64,000 bases of DNA from Actinomyces weissii (GCF_016598775.1 NZ_CP066802.1:2108001-2172000); one strand, 5' to 3'. Shown: positions 26,491 to 35,559, counted from the stretch's first letter. Made by a program: numbers and translations. Notes: generated by a model from the letters alone, not told the origin.

Positions 26491-27224
26491 GCCTCACTAG
26501 TCGACTGAAGTTGCGTGCCGTCAGAAAATGTAAATCCTTTTAGAATATCCATCGGAAGTCCGCGCACCTTCTCGGGTTCAATGCCTACACACAGCAGTGG
26601 ACACTCTCCACCACCACCCATGTCAATCATGGGCGTCAACTTGTTCCAGTGAGTCGTTGCCTTACCGTACTTCGTCTTTGGATACTCACCAGCAGCACCC
26701 AGGAACTCCAGAAGCTCCTGCAAACGAGGCCCCCTCGTTACGATGACCCCGACAGCAATGACACCTTCCCGGTGTAACGCCTGAAAGTTGTTGAGGTCTC
26801 TATGAAAAAATGGATCCTTGTTATTCCACTCCATCTCGTCGGCGATGCCGGGATAACCCCCATCATCCCCCATGGTAAAGACGTCAATCTCGTGGTTGCG
26901 TACACGATATACAGGCACACCATCGACGAGCTTTTCTATCGTCACATTGTGCTTAGACCACCCGCGTTGCGTTAGCCCATCATCGTGGCGTGCGGTGTGC
27001 CGTGCACGAGAGCCGCCACCCGCTTTGATGTCCTCTGCGTAGTCAATATAAAAGTCCTCCAGATTACCTACGATGTCGACATACTTTTGAGGGAACGCGT
27101 CGCGTAGAATCAGGTCAGCATAGCGTGTGACGCCATACTTGTAACCAGAGGGGAACACCACCTGCGGATCGCACACTGCACCTGGAAGTTGCTCCATGTC
27201 GGTACTCGATACAGCCCCGGTCAT
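26487..27224 (-). CDS. Type II restriction endonuclease, BglII/BstYI family
   Basis: A 245-residue endonuclease. The core HEIDVFTM ... DEMEWNNKDPFFHRDLNNFQALH ... VIAVGVIVTRG is the conserved block of the BglII/BstYI family; Asp of EID and Glu of MEWNN are likely metal ligands. Family members cut AGATCT or RGATCY, so a GATC-centred hexamer is the likely target. ATG overlaps the ychF stop (ATGA), so it is probably co-translated with ychF. Its AT-richer composition contrasts with ychF. The partner methyltransferase follows after 50 bases on the same strand. Confidence 0.9.
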   Translation of the reverse strand: MTGAVSSTDMEQLPGAVCDPQVVFPSGYKYGVTRYADLILRDAFPQKYVDIVGNLEDFYIDYAEDIKAGGGSRARHTARHDDGLTQRGWSKHNVTIEKLVDGVPVYRVRNHEIDVFTMGDDGGYPGIADEMEWNNKDPFFHRDLNNFQALHREGVIAVGVIVTRGPRLQELLEFLGAAGEYPKTKYGKATTHWNKLTPMIDMGGGGECPLLCVGIEPEKVRGLPMDILKGFTFSDGTQLQSTSEA

Positions 27225-28324
27225 TTCTTGCCCCCAGACGTAAGCCCGCTTCTGAACTCCACGACGTCGCCGTCCTGCATGACGTAGTCCTTGCCCTCCA
27301 TGCGCATCTTGCCGTGGGCGCGGGCCTGCGCGATGCCACCCTGCTCCATGAGCTCGTCAAAGCCGATAACCTCCGCCTTGATGAAGCCCCGCTCAAAGTC
27401 GGTGTGGATCACGCCCGCAGCCTGGGGGGCGGTCCAGCCCTTGCGGATCGTCCAGGCGCGCGCCTCCTTCTCCCCCGCCGTCAGGTAGGTCTGCAGGCCC
27501 AGCGTGTCGAAACCGACCCGCGCCAGCTTGTCCAGGCCCGACTCCTCCTGCCCGTTCTCGTGCAGCATCTCCGCCGCCTCCTGCGGCTCCAGCTCCACCA
27601 GCTCGGCCTCGAACTGGGCGTCCAGGAAGATTGCCTCCGCCGGGGCCACCAGCTCACGCAGCCGGGCCTGCTTGGCGGAGTCGTTCATACCGGCGTCGTC
27701 CATGTTGAACACGTAGATAAAGGGCTTGGTGGTCATCAGCTGGAAGGAGCGCAGCACCTCCGCGTCCAGCCCCTTGCGCTCCGCCACGGCGGACAGCAGC
27801 GTGCCCTCCTCCAGGACCGCCAGCGCCGCCCTGGCGGTCTCCAGCACCGCGGGGTCGGTCTTCTTGCCGCGCACCTCCTTCTCCAGGCGCGGCAGGGCCT
27901 TCTCCAGGGTCTGGATATCCGCCAGCACCAGCTCGGTCGCGATGGTCTCGATGTCGCTGGCGGGCTCGACCTTGCCGTCCACGTGCACGACGTCGGGGTC
28001 GTCAAAAGCGCGCGTGACCATGCAGATCGCGTCCGCCTCCCGGATGTTGGCCAGGAACTGGTTGCCCAGCCCCTCCCCCTCGCTGGCGCCGCGCACGATC
28101 CCGGCGATGTCCACGAAGGAGACCGTCGCGGGCACCGTGCGGACCGAGTGGAAGAGCTCGGCCAGCTGGTCCAGCCGGGGGTCCGGCAGCGGCACGATGC
28201 CGACATTCGGCTCGATGGTGGCGAAGGGGTAGTTCGCCGCGAGCACGGTCGCGCGGGTGAGGGCGTTGAACAAGGTGGACTTGCCGACGTTGGGCAGTCC
28301 GACGATTCCGATGGTAAGAGCCAC
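27221..28324 (-). CDS. ychF: Ribosome-binding ATPase YchF
   Basis: A 367-residue Obg-family P-loop ATPase. It begins MALTIGIVGLPNVGKSTLFN (Walker A GLPNVGKS), followed by FVDIAGIVRGASEGEGLGNQFL (switch region), FNMDD in place of the GTPase NKxD specificity motif, and a C-terminal TGS domain ending KDYVMQDGDVVEFRSG. The altered specificity motif explains preference for ATP. GTG start without a clear ribosome-binding site. The endonuclease gene begins in its stop codon. Confidence 0.96.
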   Translation of the reverse strand: MALTIGIVGLPNVGKSTLFNALTRATVLAANYPFATIEPNVGIVPLPDPRLDQLAELFHSVRTVPATVSFVDIAGIVRGASEGEGLGNQFLANIREADAICMVTRAFDDPDVVHVDGKVEPASDIETIATELVLADIQTLEKALPRLEKEVRGKKTDPAVLETARAALAVLEEGTLLSAVAERKGLDAEVLRSFQLMTTKPFIYVFNMDDAGMNDSAKQARLRELVAPAEAIFLDAQFEAELVELEPQEAAEMLHENGQEESGLDKLARVGFDTLGLQTYLTAGEKEARAWTIRKGWTAPQAAGVIHTDFERGFIKAEVIGFDELMEQGGIAQARAHGKMRMEGKDYVMQDGDVVEFRSGLTSGGKK

Positions 28325-28526
28325 GTGCCGAGTCTAGACGCAGCCTCTGACACCTTCCTCCCGCCGGTTCTCTAGCCCCTCTCTCCGGGACCATGCCACA
28401 GCTCCACTCACCGCCACCACGCACCGCCCAGAGGATGACAGGCCAGCCCATCGAAGGCGCCCGCGCCGCGCACCGCACGAAGCTCCTGCCGCAGTTAGTG
28501 TCGTACCCCTGTGGCACGGTGGATAC

Positions 28527-29738
28527 ATGTACTCCACACACACGGTCTTCCCCTATGTGCTGCTCCTGCTGGGCACGGTGGTGGGGGTGCTGCTGGGTTA
28601 CGCCCTGGCAGCCGCCCGCGCCAGCACCGCCCGCGTGCACTGGCGTGACGAGGTCGCCACCCTGCGCGCCGACGCCGCCGCCTGGCAGGCCCGGGCGGAG
28701 GAGCTGGAGGAGCGCGCCCAGCTGGCGGAGGAGCGCAATGAGCGCGACGGCGCGGTACTGCGCGTCCTGGCACCCGTGCGCGCCCAGCTGGAGCAGGTGG
28801 GGGCCAAGGTGGAGCAGATGGAGCGCTCGCGCGCGGAGCAGCACGCCAGCCTCTCCGAGCAGCTGCGCTCGGCCGCCAGCGCGGAGCGGGAGCTGTCCCG
28901 GGCCACCACCCGGCTGGAAGGTGCCCTGCGGTCACGCTCTGCCCGCGGCCTGTGGGGAGAGGTGGAGCTGGCGCGGATCCTGGAGGCCTCCGGCATGCTG
29001 CCGCACATCGACTTCCTGGAGCAGAAGGCCGTCGGCGCTCCCGGCCCGGAGACGGGACTGTCCCGTCCGGACGTGGTCGTGCGCCTGCCCGGGGGCGCAC
29101 ACCTGGCCCTGGACGCCAAGGTCCCCCTGGACTCCTACCTACAGGCCAGCGCCAGCCCCGCAGGCCCCACCGCCACCGAGGCGGAGGCCCGTCGGCAGGA
29201 GCTGCTGCAGGCGCACGCCAAGGCCCTGCGCCGGCACGTGGACGAGCTGGCTGCCCGGCGGTACGACCGCTCCCTACCCTCCGCCCCCGAGCTGGTGGTG
29301 CTCTTCGTGCCCGCCGAGCCGGTGCTGGCCGCCGCCCTGGAGGCCGACCCGACGCTGCTGGAGCACTCCCTGGGCAAGGGCGTGGCCCTGACCTCACCCG
29401 CCTCTCTGCTGGCGCTCCTGCGCACCTGCGCCACCGCCTGGGCCCGGGCCGCCGTCAACGACGACGCCGCCGCCCTGCTGGAGCTAGGCCGCACGCTCTA
29501 CGAACGGCTCTCAGTGGTTGCTAAGCATATTGACCAGCTTGGTTCAGCCTTGCAGCGTAGCGTGCACGCCTACAACCGGCTCGCTGGCTCGGTGGAGTCC
29601 CGGCTGCTGGTCACCGCCCGGTCCTTCACCTCACTGGCGCAGGAGCTGCCGGAGGTCCAGCCCATAGACCCAGACAGCGCCCAGCTGCGCCAGCTCTCCA
29701 GCCCCGAGCTGGGCTTGGACCAGGCTTGGAGGGCTTGA
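28527..29738 (+). CDS. rmuC: RmuC-family DNA recombination protein
   Basis: A 403-residue protein. An N-terminal membrane segment (VFPYVLLLLGTVVGVLLGYAL) is followed by a coiled coil of about 110 residues rich in Glu/Arg/Ala. The RmuC nuclease-like core includes RGLWGEVELARILEASGM, RPDVVVRLPGG, LALDAKVPLDSYL and LVVLFVPAEPVLAAAL. RmuC limits inversion at short inverted repeats in E. coli; its biochemistry is only partly known. It is divergent from ychF and monocistronic. Confidence 0.92.
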   Translation: MYSTHTVFPYVLLLLGTVVGVLLGYALAAARASTARVHWRDEVATLRADAAAWQARAEELEERAQLAEERNERDGAVLRVLAPVRAQLEQVGAKVEQMERSRAEQHASLSEQLRSAASAERELSRATTRLEGALRSRSARGLWGEVELARILEASGMLPHIDFLEQKAVGAPGPETGLSRPDVVVRLPGGAHLALDAKVPLDSYLQASASPAGPTATEAEARRQELLQAHAKALRRHVDELAARRYDRSLPSAPELVVLFVPAEPVLAAALEADPTLLEHSLGKGVALTSPASLLALLRTCATAWARAAVNDDAAALLELGRTLYERLSVVAKHIDQLGSALQRSVHAYNRLAGSVESRLLVTARSFTSLAQELPEVQPIDPDSAQLRQLSSPELGLDQAWRA

Positions 29739-30188
29739 CGGCCCCGCACTCACCCTGCAAGCCAGCCAGCCTGCGGCAGGCCGCCCCCTAGGTCCCATAC
29801 GGATTGCTACCATCCCGCTAGCCTAGCCCTCCCTACTACCTACCAGCAGTCAGATGCGTAGTGGGATACCAGGAGCCACCGCGCCCGCGCCCCAGCCCAC
29901 CAGACGCCTGGATTCAGGCCGCATACCGCGGATCGCAGGACAGCCCTCCGCCACAGCACGCATGCGGCCCGCGTGCAGCACCCCGCATGACCCACAAGTC
30001 CGCATTGCGCCGCATGCTACCCGCACACAGGAAACTGAGACTTCTTTGTTATATCAGCGTTCCTCCCAGTTCAGCCCAACCTAGAACCGCACCTTTCCAG
30101 CATTACGGTTGATAAGCGGTAGGTACGGAGGCAGCCGGGAACTAGTGTGTAACACATTGGCAACCACTGATTAGGAGGTTCAGGGCAT
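29739..30188. other. 450-base gap between rmuC and the alkyltransferase-like gene
   Basis: GCCTGC-G-GCAGGC at about 29768-29780 may end rmuC transcription. AT-richer patches near 30040-30070 and 30100-30115 may be promoters. TGTGT-A-ACACA (30146-30156), 33 bases before the next start, is a short perfect inverted repeat. No gene recognised. Confidence 0.4.
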
Positions 30189-30863
30189 ATGTCTGTTAGC
30201 GCACCGACCCTCGACCGGACACCCCGGTCAGGCATGTTCGGCAAGTCCGCCCCTGAGGCCCCCACGGAGACCCGCTCCGTTCTAGACCGTCTTCGGTCCC
30301 TGGCAAGTGAGCAGCAGCGCCTCCAGGACGCGCTGCAGATCCTGCGCAACGAGCGTGACCGGCTGATCCTCAAGGGACTGTCCTTCGGCGTCAGCTCTTC
30401 TGAGCTGGCCAACACATCACATCTCACGGGAGCCCGCGTGCGCGCCATCGCTGACGCCGCCGCCACCTCCTCCGCCCGTGAGCGCGTCGCCCAGGCTGTT
30501 GCTGGCCTGGTCTCTCACGAGCCCCCCATGTGCACCACCTACGGCGCCCTCGCCGACGCCGTCGGCATCGGCTCCGCCAAGGGCGTGGCCTCCTCCCTGG
30601 CCACCAACCCGGACGTGACCGGCCGTGAGGGAGCCCGCGTGCTCCTGCTACGTTGGGCCACCCCGGCGCTGGGGGGCTACGTCATCCCGGAGCACGAGCC
30701 CGCGTGGCAGACCCAGGGGGACGACACCGCCTCCCGCCTGGAGTGCCTGCAGGCCGAGGGCCTGGTCACCCAGGTCCACTCCCCTGAGGGGCCGGTCTGG
30801 GTCGTGCCCTTCGAGCGGGTCTGCGCGGACCCGCGCCGCCTGATCTCCCTGATCAACAAGTAG
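30189..30863 (+). CDS. Alkyltransferase-like (MGMT-fold) DNA-binding protein with N-terminal coiled coil and HTH
   Basis: A 224-residue protein that I cannot match to a named family over its full length. Residues about 28-60 are a predicted coiled coil (LRSLASEQQRLQDALQILRN) and 60-90 a possible helix-turn-helix (SSSELANTSHLTGARVRAIAD). Residues 114-205 resemble the DNA-binding half of O6-alkylguanine transferases: TTYGALADAVGIGSAKGVASSL, NPDV, ARVLLLRWATPALGGYV and ECLQAEGLV. The alkyl-acceptor PCHRV motif is absent, as in alkyltransferase-like (ATL) proteins. It may recognise damaged or particular DNA, or be a regulator. AGGAGG lies 10 bases before ATG, and a strong terminator follows. Confidence 0.6.
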   Translation: MSVSAPTLDRTPRSGMFGKSAPEAPTETRSVLDRLRSLASEQQRLQDALQILRNERDRLILKGLSFGVSSSELANTSHLTGARVRAIADAAATSSARERVAQAVAGLVSHEPPMCTTYGALADAVGIGSAKGVASSLATNPDVTGREGARVLLLRWATPALGGYVIPEHEPAWQTQGDDTASRLECLQAEGLVTQVHSPEGPVWVVPFERVCADPRRLISLINK

Positions 30864-31245
30864 GCGCAGACCAGGTAGACGCACTACCTAACTACTGAGG
30901 CCGTCGGCACACCGCAACAGGTACCGACGGCCTCAGCGCGTCAAGCACGCCAACCGCCCAGGTGCCCCGGACGTCCCGGGTGCCGACTAGCCTGTAACCG
31001 GAGGCGGACGCCAACCACCCCGGAGCCCAGGACGTCCCGCAAGACTCACCCACCTGCGCCGTCCACACGTACAGCAGCCTCTGCAACCGCGCACCAGAGC
31101 ACCACACCCACCATGCAGCGCCACCCCGGGGAGGCCACCTCGTCACGAAGACGCCGCCCTCGCAGAAGAAGCATGCAAGGCCACCCCGCGGACCCCACGC
31201 ACAAGGCAGCGGCGCCGCAGAGCAGCCCCGCTCAGCAGGTACCGC
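30864..31245. other. 382-base gap between convergent genes
   Basis: Apart from the terminator at 30895-30936, the region is C-rich (CCACCCCG occurs at about 31122 and 31179 in two related stretches) with no recognised gene. An 84-codon minus-strand frame spans it but reads through the terminator hairpin and looks non-coding. Confidence 0.5.
30895..30936 (+). terminator. Terminator hairpin after the alkyltransferase-like gene
   Basis: CTGAGGCCGTCGG pairs perfectly with CCGACGGCCTCAG (13 bp) around a 16-base loop, 32 bases beyond the stop codon. Confidence 0.7.
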
Positions 31246-32301
31246 TCAGCAGGTGTGGTCCGCCCGCACCTCCCGGCGACCGTGCTCAGGGGCCACACCC
31301 CCGGAGGCGGCCATCAGGTCCGCCCGCAGGTTCTTAGGCAGGGAGAAGGCGATCTTCTCGGTGGCCGTCACCACCTCCTCCACATCAGTGAAGCCCAGCT
31401 CACCCAACCTCTCAACGACCTCACGCACCAGGATCTCCGGCACCGAGGCGCCGCTGGTCAGCCCCACCGTGCGGGCCCCCTCCAGCCAGGCCGGGTCGAT
31501 CTCGCTGGCGTAGTCCACCCGATGGGCGGCCCCCGCCCCCGCCTCCAAGGCGACCTCCTTGAGGCGCACCGAGTTGGAGGAGTTGCCGGAGCCCACCACG
31601 ATCACCACGTCGCAGCGGGGTGCCAGCACCTTCACCGCCGCCTGGCGGTTCTGGGTGGCGTAGCAGATGTCGTCACCGGGCGGGTCGGTCAGGTGCGGGA
31701 AGCGCTCTCGCAGCAGCCGCACCGTCTCCAAGGTCTCGTCCACGCTCAAGGTGGTCTGGCTGATCCACACGACCTTGTGCGGGTCACGCACAGTCACCTG
31801 GTCCACCTCATGGGGCCCGTTGACCACCTGGATGTGGTCCGGGGCCTCCCCCTGGGTGCCCTCCACCTCCTCATGGCCGGTGTGCCCCACCAGGATGATG
31901 TCGTAGTCCTCCTTGGCGAAACGCACCGCCTGCTTGTGCACCTTGGTGACCAGGGGGCAGGTCGCGTCAATCGTGGCCAGCCGCCTGGCCGCCGCCTGCT
32001 CGTGCACGGCCGGGGAGACACCGTGGGCGGAGAAGACCACCCGCTCCCCCTCCGGCACCTCGTCGGTCTCCGAGACGAACACGGCCCCGCGCTTGGAGAG
32101 GGCCTCCACCACGTACTTGTTGTGGACGATCTCCTTGCGCACGTAGATGGGGGCGCCGTAGTGGGCCAGGGCCTGCTCCACGGCGTCCACCGCCCGGTCC
32201 ACGCCGGCGCAGTAGCCGCGCGGCGCCGCCAGCAGCAGCTTCTTGCCGCTACCTGCGGCCGGGCCTACGGCGTCGTTCTCGACTGAGACAGCTTCACTCA
32301 C
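31246..32301 (-). CDS. ispH: 4-Hydroxy-3-methylbut-2-enyl diphosphate reductase
   Basis: A 351-residue [4Fe-4S] enzyme, last step of the MEP pathway, giving IPP and DMAPP. The three cluster cysteines are in [26 protein letters not shown] and [10 protein letters not shown]; the conserved His in HGVSPAV and GHTGHEE are present, as is SGNSSNS. Start is GTG 32301, with GGGGGT upstream. The frame runs on into the divergent xseA gene, but that extension has no family similarity. It supplies the precursors used by the uppS product encoded at 43927. Confidence 0.95.
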   Translation of the reverse strand: MSEAVSVENDAVGPAAGSGKKLLLAAPRGYCAGVDRAVDAVEQALAHYGAPIYVRKEIVHNKYVVEALSKRGAVFVSETDEVPEGERVVFSAHGVSPAVHEQAAARRLATIDATCPLVTKVHKQAVRFAKEDYDIILVGHTGHEEVEGTQGEAPDHIQVVNGPHEVDQVTVRDPHKVVWISQTTLSVDETLETVRLLRERFPHLTDPPGDDICYATQNRQAAVKVLAPRCDVVIVVGSGNSSNSVRLKEVALEAGAGAAHRVDYASEIDPAWLEGARTVGLTSGASVPEILVREVVERLGELGFTDVEEVVTATEKIAFSLPKNLRADLMAASGGVAPEHGRREVRADHTC

Positions 32302-32358
32302 ACCCCCACTGTGCCACAGGGCGCGAGCCTGGCTCACTGCCGTGGCACAGTGTTCCCC

Positions 32359-33693
32359 GTGACAGCCACCAGCCCAACGCCCCCAGCCAACGGCCCGGCC
32401 CTGCCGCGGCTCGCCCGGGACACCACCGCGGAGCACCCCTGGCCACTGCGCGTGCTGTCCACCAAGATCGGCGAGTACGTGGACAAGATGACCGGCGTGT
32501 GGGTGGAGGGCCAGGTGGTGCAGTTCAACCGGCGGCCCGGCTCCGGCATGCAGTACCTGACCCTGCGGGACCCGGAGGAGGACATGTCCATGTCCGTGTC
32601 CCTGTTCACCCGTGAGCTGGCGGCCATCGAGCAGCGCACGGGGGCGCCGCTGCAGCAGGGTGCCCGGGTGGTCGTGCACGCCAGGCCCCGCTTCTGGACG
32701 CGGCGCGGCAGCCTGGACCTGCGCGCTGACGACATCCGCCCGGTAGGCGTGGGCGACCTGCTGGCCCGTATCGAGCAGCTGCGGCGGGTGCTGGCCGCCG
32801 AGGGCCTGTTCGACGCCGAGCGCAAGCGGCCCCTGCCCTTCCTGCCCCGCCAGGTGGGTCTGGTGTGCGGCCGCAATGCCAAGGCCAAGGACGACGTGCT
32901 CGTCAACGCCCGCCTGCGCTGGCCCGGGCTGCCCTTCCATGTGCGGGAGGTGGCGGTGCAGGGCACGGCCGCCGTCCACGAGGTCAGTGCCGCTATCCGG
33001 GAGCTGGACGCCGACCCCACGGTGGACGTGATCGTGGTGACCCGGGGCGGGGGCGCGGTGGAGGACCTGCTGCCCTTCTCCGACGAGGGCCTGGTGCGCA
33101 CCGCCGCCCAGTGCCGCACGCCGCTGGTCTCCGCAATCGGGCACGAGACCGACTGCCCGCTGCTGGACCTGGTGGCCGACTACCGGGCCTCCACCCCCAC
33201 CGACGCCGCCCGCCGGATCGTGCCGGACCTGGCCGAGGAGACCGAGCGCCTGGACTCGGCCCGCGAGCGCCTGCGCGCCAACCTGAATGCGCGCCTAGAG
33301 GCCGAGCAGCGCCAGCTCGACCAGCTGCGGGCCCGCCCGGTCATGACCGAGCCTTCACTGATGCTGCGCGACCGCTTCACCGAGCTCGCGCAGCAGCGGG
33401 AGCGTCTGAGCCGCGCCCTGGACAACAGGATCAGCCTGGCCCGGGCCCAGCTGGCGGCGGAGCAGGCGCGGCTCACGGCCTTGTCCCCCCAGGCAGTGCT
33501 GGACCGGGGCTACGCGATCCTGCGCCTGCCCGGCAGGAAGATCCTAAGGAGCGCGCAGGACGTGAAGAAGGGGGACCTGCTGGAAGGGGTGCTGGCCTCA
33601 GGCCGCCTGGTGGCCCAGGTGGTGGGGGCCACCAAGCCCCCCACGCCTACCGGGACCACCGGGCCTACCGGGCCCACCGGGACTCGTGCCTGA
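32359..33693 (+). CDS. xseA: Exodeoxyribonuclease VII large subunit
   Basis: A 444-residue nuclease subunit that degrades single-stranded DNA to oligonucleotides with XseB. The N-terminal OB-fold ([25 protein letters not shown]) is followed by the catalytic domain ([51 protein letters not shown]), then a coiled coil and [15 protein letters not shown]. The C-terminus ends in a short collagen-like Gly-x-x tail ([14 protein letters not shown]). GTG 32359 fits the family start. A 63-bp inverted repeat follows the stop directly. Divergent from ispH. Confidence 0.95.
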   Translation: MTATSPTPPANGPALPRLARDTTAEHPWPLRVLSTKIGEYVDKMTGVWVEGQVVQFNRRPGSGMQYLTLRDPEEDMSMSVSLFTRELAAIEQRTGAPLQQGARVVVHARPRFWTRRGSLDLRADDIRPVGVGDLLARIEQLRRVLAAEGLFDAERKRPLPFLPRQVGLVCGRNAKAKDDVLVNARLRWPGLPFHVREVAVQGTAAVHEVSAAIRELDADPTVDVIVVTRGGGAVEDLLPFSDEGLVRTAAQCRTPLVSAIGHETDCPLLDLVADYRASTPTDAARRIVPDLAEETERLDSARERLRANLNARLEAEQRQLDQLRARPVMTEPSLMLRDRFTELAQQRERLSRALDNRISLARAQLAAEQARLTALSPQAVLDRGYAILRLPGRKILRSAQDVKKGDLLEGVLASGRLVAQVVGATKPPTPTGTTGPTGPTGTRA

Positions 33694-33755
33694 CTTGTGC
33701 ATTTCGGCTCGACTTGTGCCGGAATTCGGCACAAGTCGAGCCGAAATGCACAAGT
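33693..33755. repeat. 63-bp perfect inverted repeat between xseA and xseB
   Basis: Arms 33693-33721 and 33727-33755 are perfectly complementary (29 bp) around the loop GAATT. Each arm contains the 9-mer GACTTGTGC (or its complement) twice, 19 bp apart, with ATTTCGGCTC between. It touches the xseA stop and ends 35 bases before xseB. No T-run follows. It resembles a REP/BIME-type intergenic palindrome. Confidence 0.85.
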
Positions 33756-33790
33756 GGGTGGGGCGGGCAGGCGCGTGGGACAATATGGGC

Positions 33791-34066
33791 ATGAGTGCAC
33801 AGACCCCTCAGACACCTCCGGCGGGCCTCAGCAACGCCGCTGACGGCTCCGCCAACGACGACGTCGCCACCATGAGCTATGAGCGAGCCCGGGAGGAGCT
33901 GGTTGGCGTGGTCCAGCGGCTAGAGGCCGGGCAGGTCCCCCTGGAGGAGTCCCTGGCCCTGTGGGAACGGGGCGAGGCCCTGGCCGCCCGCTGCCAGGGC
34001 TGGCTGGACCAGGCCCGCGCCCGCCTGGAGGCCGTGGCCCAGGACAGTGCTCCCGCCGACGTCTGA
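33791..34066 (+). CDS. xseB: Exodeoxyribonuclease VII small subunit
   Basis: A 91-residue protein. The family core starts [20 protein letters not shown] and continues [19 protein letters not shown], all conserved in XseB, which forms helical bundles on XseA. The N-terminal 27 residues (Pro/Ala/Asn-rich) are an extension; an alternative start at 33872 would remove them. Separated from xseA by the 63-bp inverted repeat, but on the same strand and probably co-transcribed. Confidence 0.93.
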   Translation: MSAQTPQTPPAGLSNAADGSANDDVATMSYERAREELVGVVQRLEAGQVPLEESLALWERGEALAARCQGWLDQARARLEAVAQDSAPADV

Positions 34067-34413
34067 ACCGTTCCCGACGGGACGCTCACGCCGCGCCCCC
34101 GGAGCCAGGCAGGCCCGGCACCCGGCGGCTGGCACCCAGCCCGGCAGGCCCGGCACCCGGCAGCTGGCACCCAGCCCGGCAGGCCCGGCACCCGGCAGCT
34201 GACACCCAGCCCGGCAGACCCAGTCCGGCAGGCCCAGTATCCGGCAGCTGACACCCAGCCCGGCAGACCCGCCCCTCACCCACTCCGCAGCCACCCGGCC
34301 AAGCAACCCACCCAGCCCATACGGCCCGCACAGCCCTAGCCAGCAAAGAAGCCCTCTCATAACCTCAGTACCCGGCGCCGCAGGACGCGCCCTCGCCAGC
34401 AAAGGAGCCCCTC
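34067..34413. other. 347-base gap after xseB, mostly a minisatellite
   Basis: Contains the 35-bp tandem repeat described separately. Near its right end GCAAAGAAGCCCTCTCATAACC is echoed by GCAAAGGAGCCCCTCATGACC, the latter being the ribosome-binding site and start of the kinase gene, so the leader itself appears duplicated. No gene seen. Confidence 0.6.
34107..34270. repeat. 35-bp tandem repeat (minisatellite)
   Basis: Unit CGGCAGGCCCGGCACCCGGC + AGCTGGCACCCAGCC (35 bp). Copies start at 34107 (variant), 34142, 34177 and 34226. A 14-base partial copy at 34212 sits before the last full copy, and a truncated copy starts at 34261. Units differ by a few substitutions. The period is not a multiple of three, and the region lies between genes. 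Confidence 0.9.
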
Positions 34414-35370
34414 ATGACCCCAGCACCCGGCCCCGCAGGACGCGCCCTAGTCATCGGTGAGGCCCTGGTAGACGTCGTCGTCGCCCCGGGAGCGCAGCCA
34501 CAGGAGATCCCGGGCGGCTCCCCGGCCAACGTGGCCCTGGGGCTGGCCCGTCTGGGCCGGGAGGTGGAGCTGTCCTGCTGGATCGGCCAGGACGAGCGCG
34601 GCCAGGCCGTACGGCACCACCTGGAGTCCGCCGGGGTCCGTCTGAGCCCGGGGGCTGACGGCGCCCAGCGCACCAGCACTGCCCAGGCGGTTATCGGGGC
34701 GGACCGGGCCGCCACCTACAGCTTTGACCTGGAGTGGGCCCCGCCCTTCCCCGACCCGGTTCCCGGCAGCGCCCCGCTGCTGGTGCACACAGGCTCGATC
34801 GCCGCGGTCCTGGAGCCCGGATGCGCCACCGTGGAGCAGGTGCTGCGCGCCTACCGGGACACCTCCACCACCTGCTACGACCCCAACGCACGCCCCCAGC
34901 TCATGGGCACCGCCGCGCAGGCCCGCGCCACGGTGGAGCGCCTGGTGGCCCTCTCGGACCTGGTCAAGTGCTCGGACGAGGACCTGGCCTGGTTCTACGG
35001 CCTGGACCGCAGTGACGACGACGCCGTCGAGACGGTCCTGCGCCAGTGGCTGCAGGACGGCCCCGCCGTCGTGGTGGTGACCCGCGGCAAGCGGGGGGCC
35101 CTGGCCCTGTCCGCCTCCGGGGCCCGGGTGGAGGTGCCCGCCGACCCCAGCGTGGTGGTGGTGGACACGGTGGGTGCCGGGGACTCCTTCATGGGCGGCC
35201 TGGAGGACGGCCTGTGGTCCGAGGGCCTGGTCGGGGCCTCGCAGCGCGCGGCCCTGCGGGCGATCGACGCCGCCACCCTGGAGCGGGTGGTGCGGCACGC
35301 CTCCGCGGTCGCGGACGTCACGGTCTCACGCAAGGGCGCCAACCCGCCCACCCGCGCCGAGCTGGCCTGA
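34414..35370 (+). CDS. PfkB-family carbohydrate kinase (fructokinase-like)
   Basis: A 318-residue sugar kinase. PfkB signature 1 lies in IPGGSPANVALGLARLGREV and signature 2 in VVDTVGAGDSFMGGL; the latter contains the catalytic Asp and anion-hole GAGD. The overall order (GEALVDVV, YDPNARP, KCSDEDLAWFYG) is closest to bacterial fructokinases, but the sugar is not certain. AAAGGAG lies 7 bases before ATG. It stands alone between the minisatellite and the convergent phoH gene. Confidence 0.88.
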   Translation: MTPAPGPAGRALVIGEALVDVVVAPGAQPQEIPGGSPANVALGLARLGREVELSCWIGQDERGQAVRHHLESAGVRLSPGADGAQRTSTAQAVIGADRAATYSFDLEWAPPFPDPVPGSAPLLVHTGSIAAVLEPGCATVEQVLRAYRDTSTTCYDPNARPQLMGTAAQARATVERLVALSDLVKCSDEDLAWFYGLDRSDDDAVETVLRQWLQDGPAVVVVTRGKRGALALSASGARVEVPADPSVVVVDTVGAGDSFMGGLEDGLWSEGLVGASQRAALRAIDAATLERVVRHASAVADVTVSRKGANPPTRAELA

Positions 35371-35559
35371 ACCAGACCGACCCACACCCAACCAGCCCGG
35401 GCCGAACCAGCCCACACCGAGCTGGCCTGCACCGGACCTGACCCGCCGCAGACACCCATGCAGGAGCCATAGGCAGGTCACCCCCTTGCTCCGGCCCCGT
35501 ATGACGGCACGCTCCGCACAGGCCCTGGGGCCGTGCGGGCCGGTCCTGTTGCGGGCCGG

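Noticed and set aside
30892..31146. 84-codon minus-strand frame in the ispH-side gap
   Set aside because: It runs through the terminator hairpin at 30895-30936 and has no family match or ribosome-binding site.
33693..33755. Ordinary Rho-independent terminator of xseA
   Set aside because: No T-run follows, the stem is far longer than needed, the downstream gene xseB is the operon partner, and the arms have internal direct repeats.
34107..34270. CRISPR array
   Set aside because: The repeat is continuous 35-bp tandem without unique spacers, and no cas gene is in the window.
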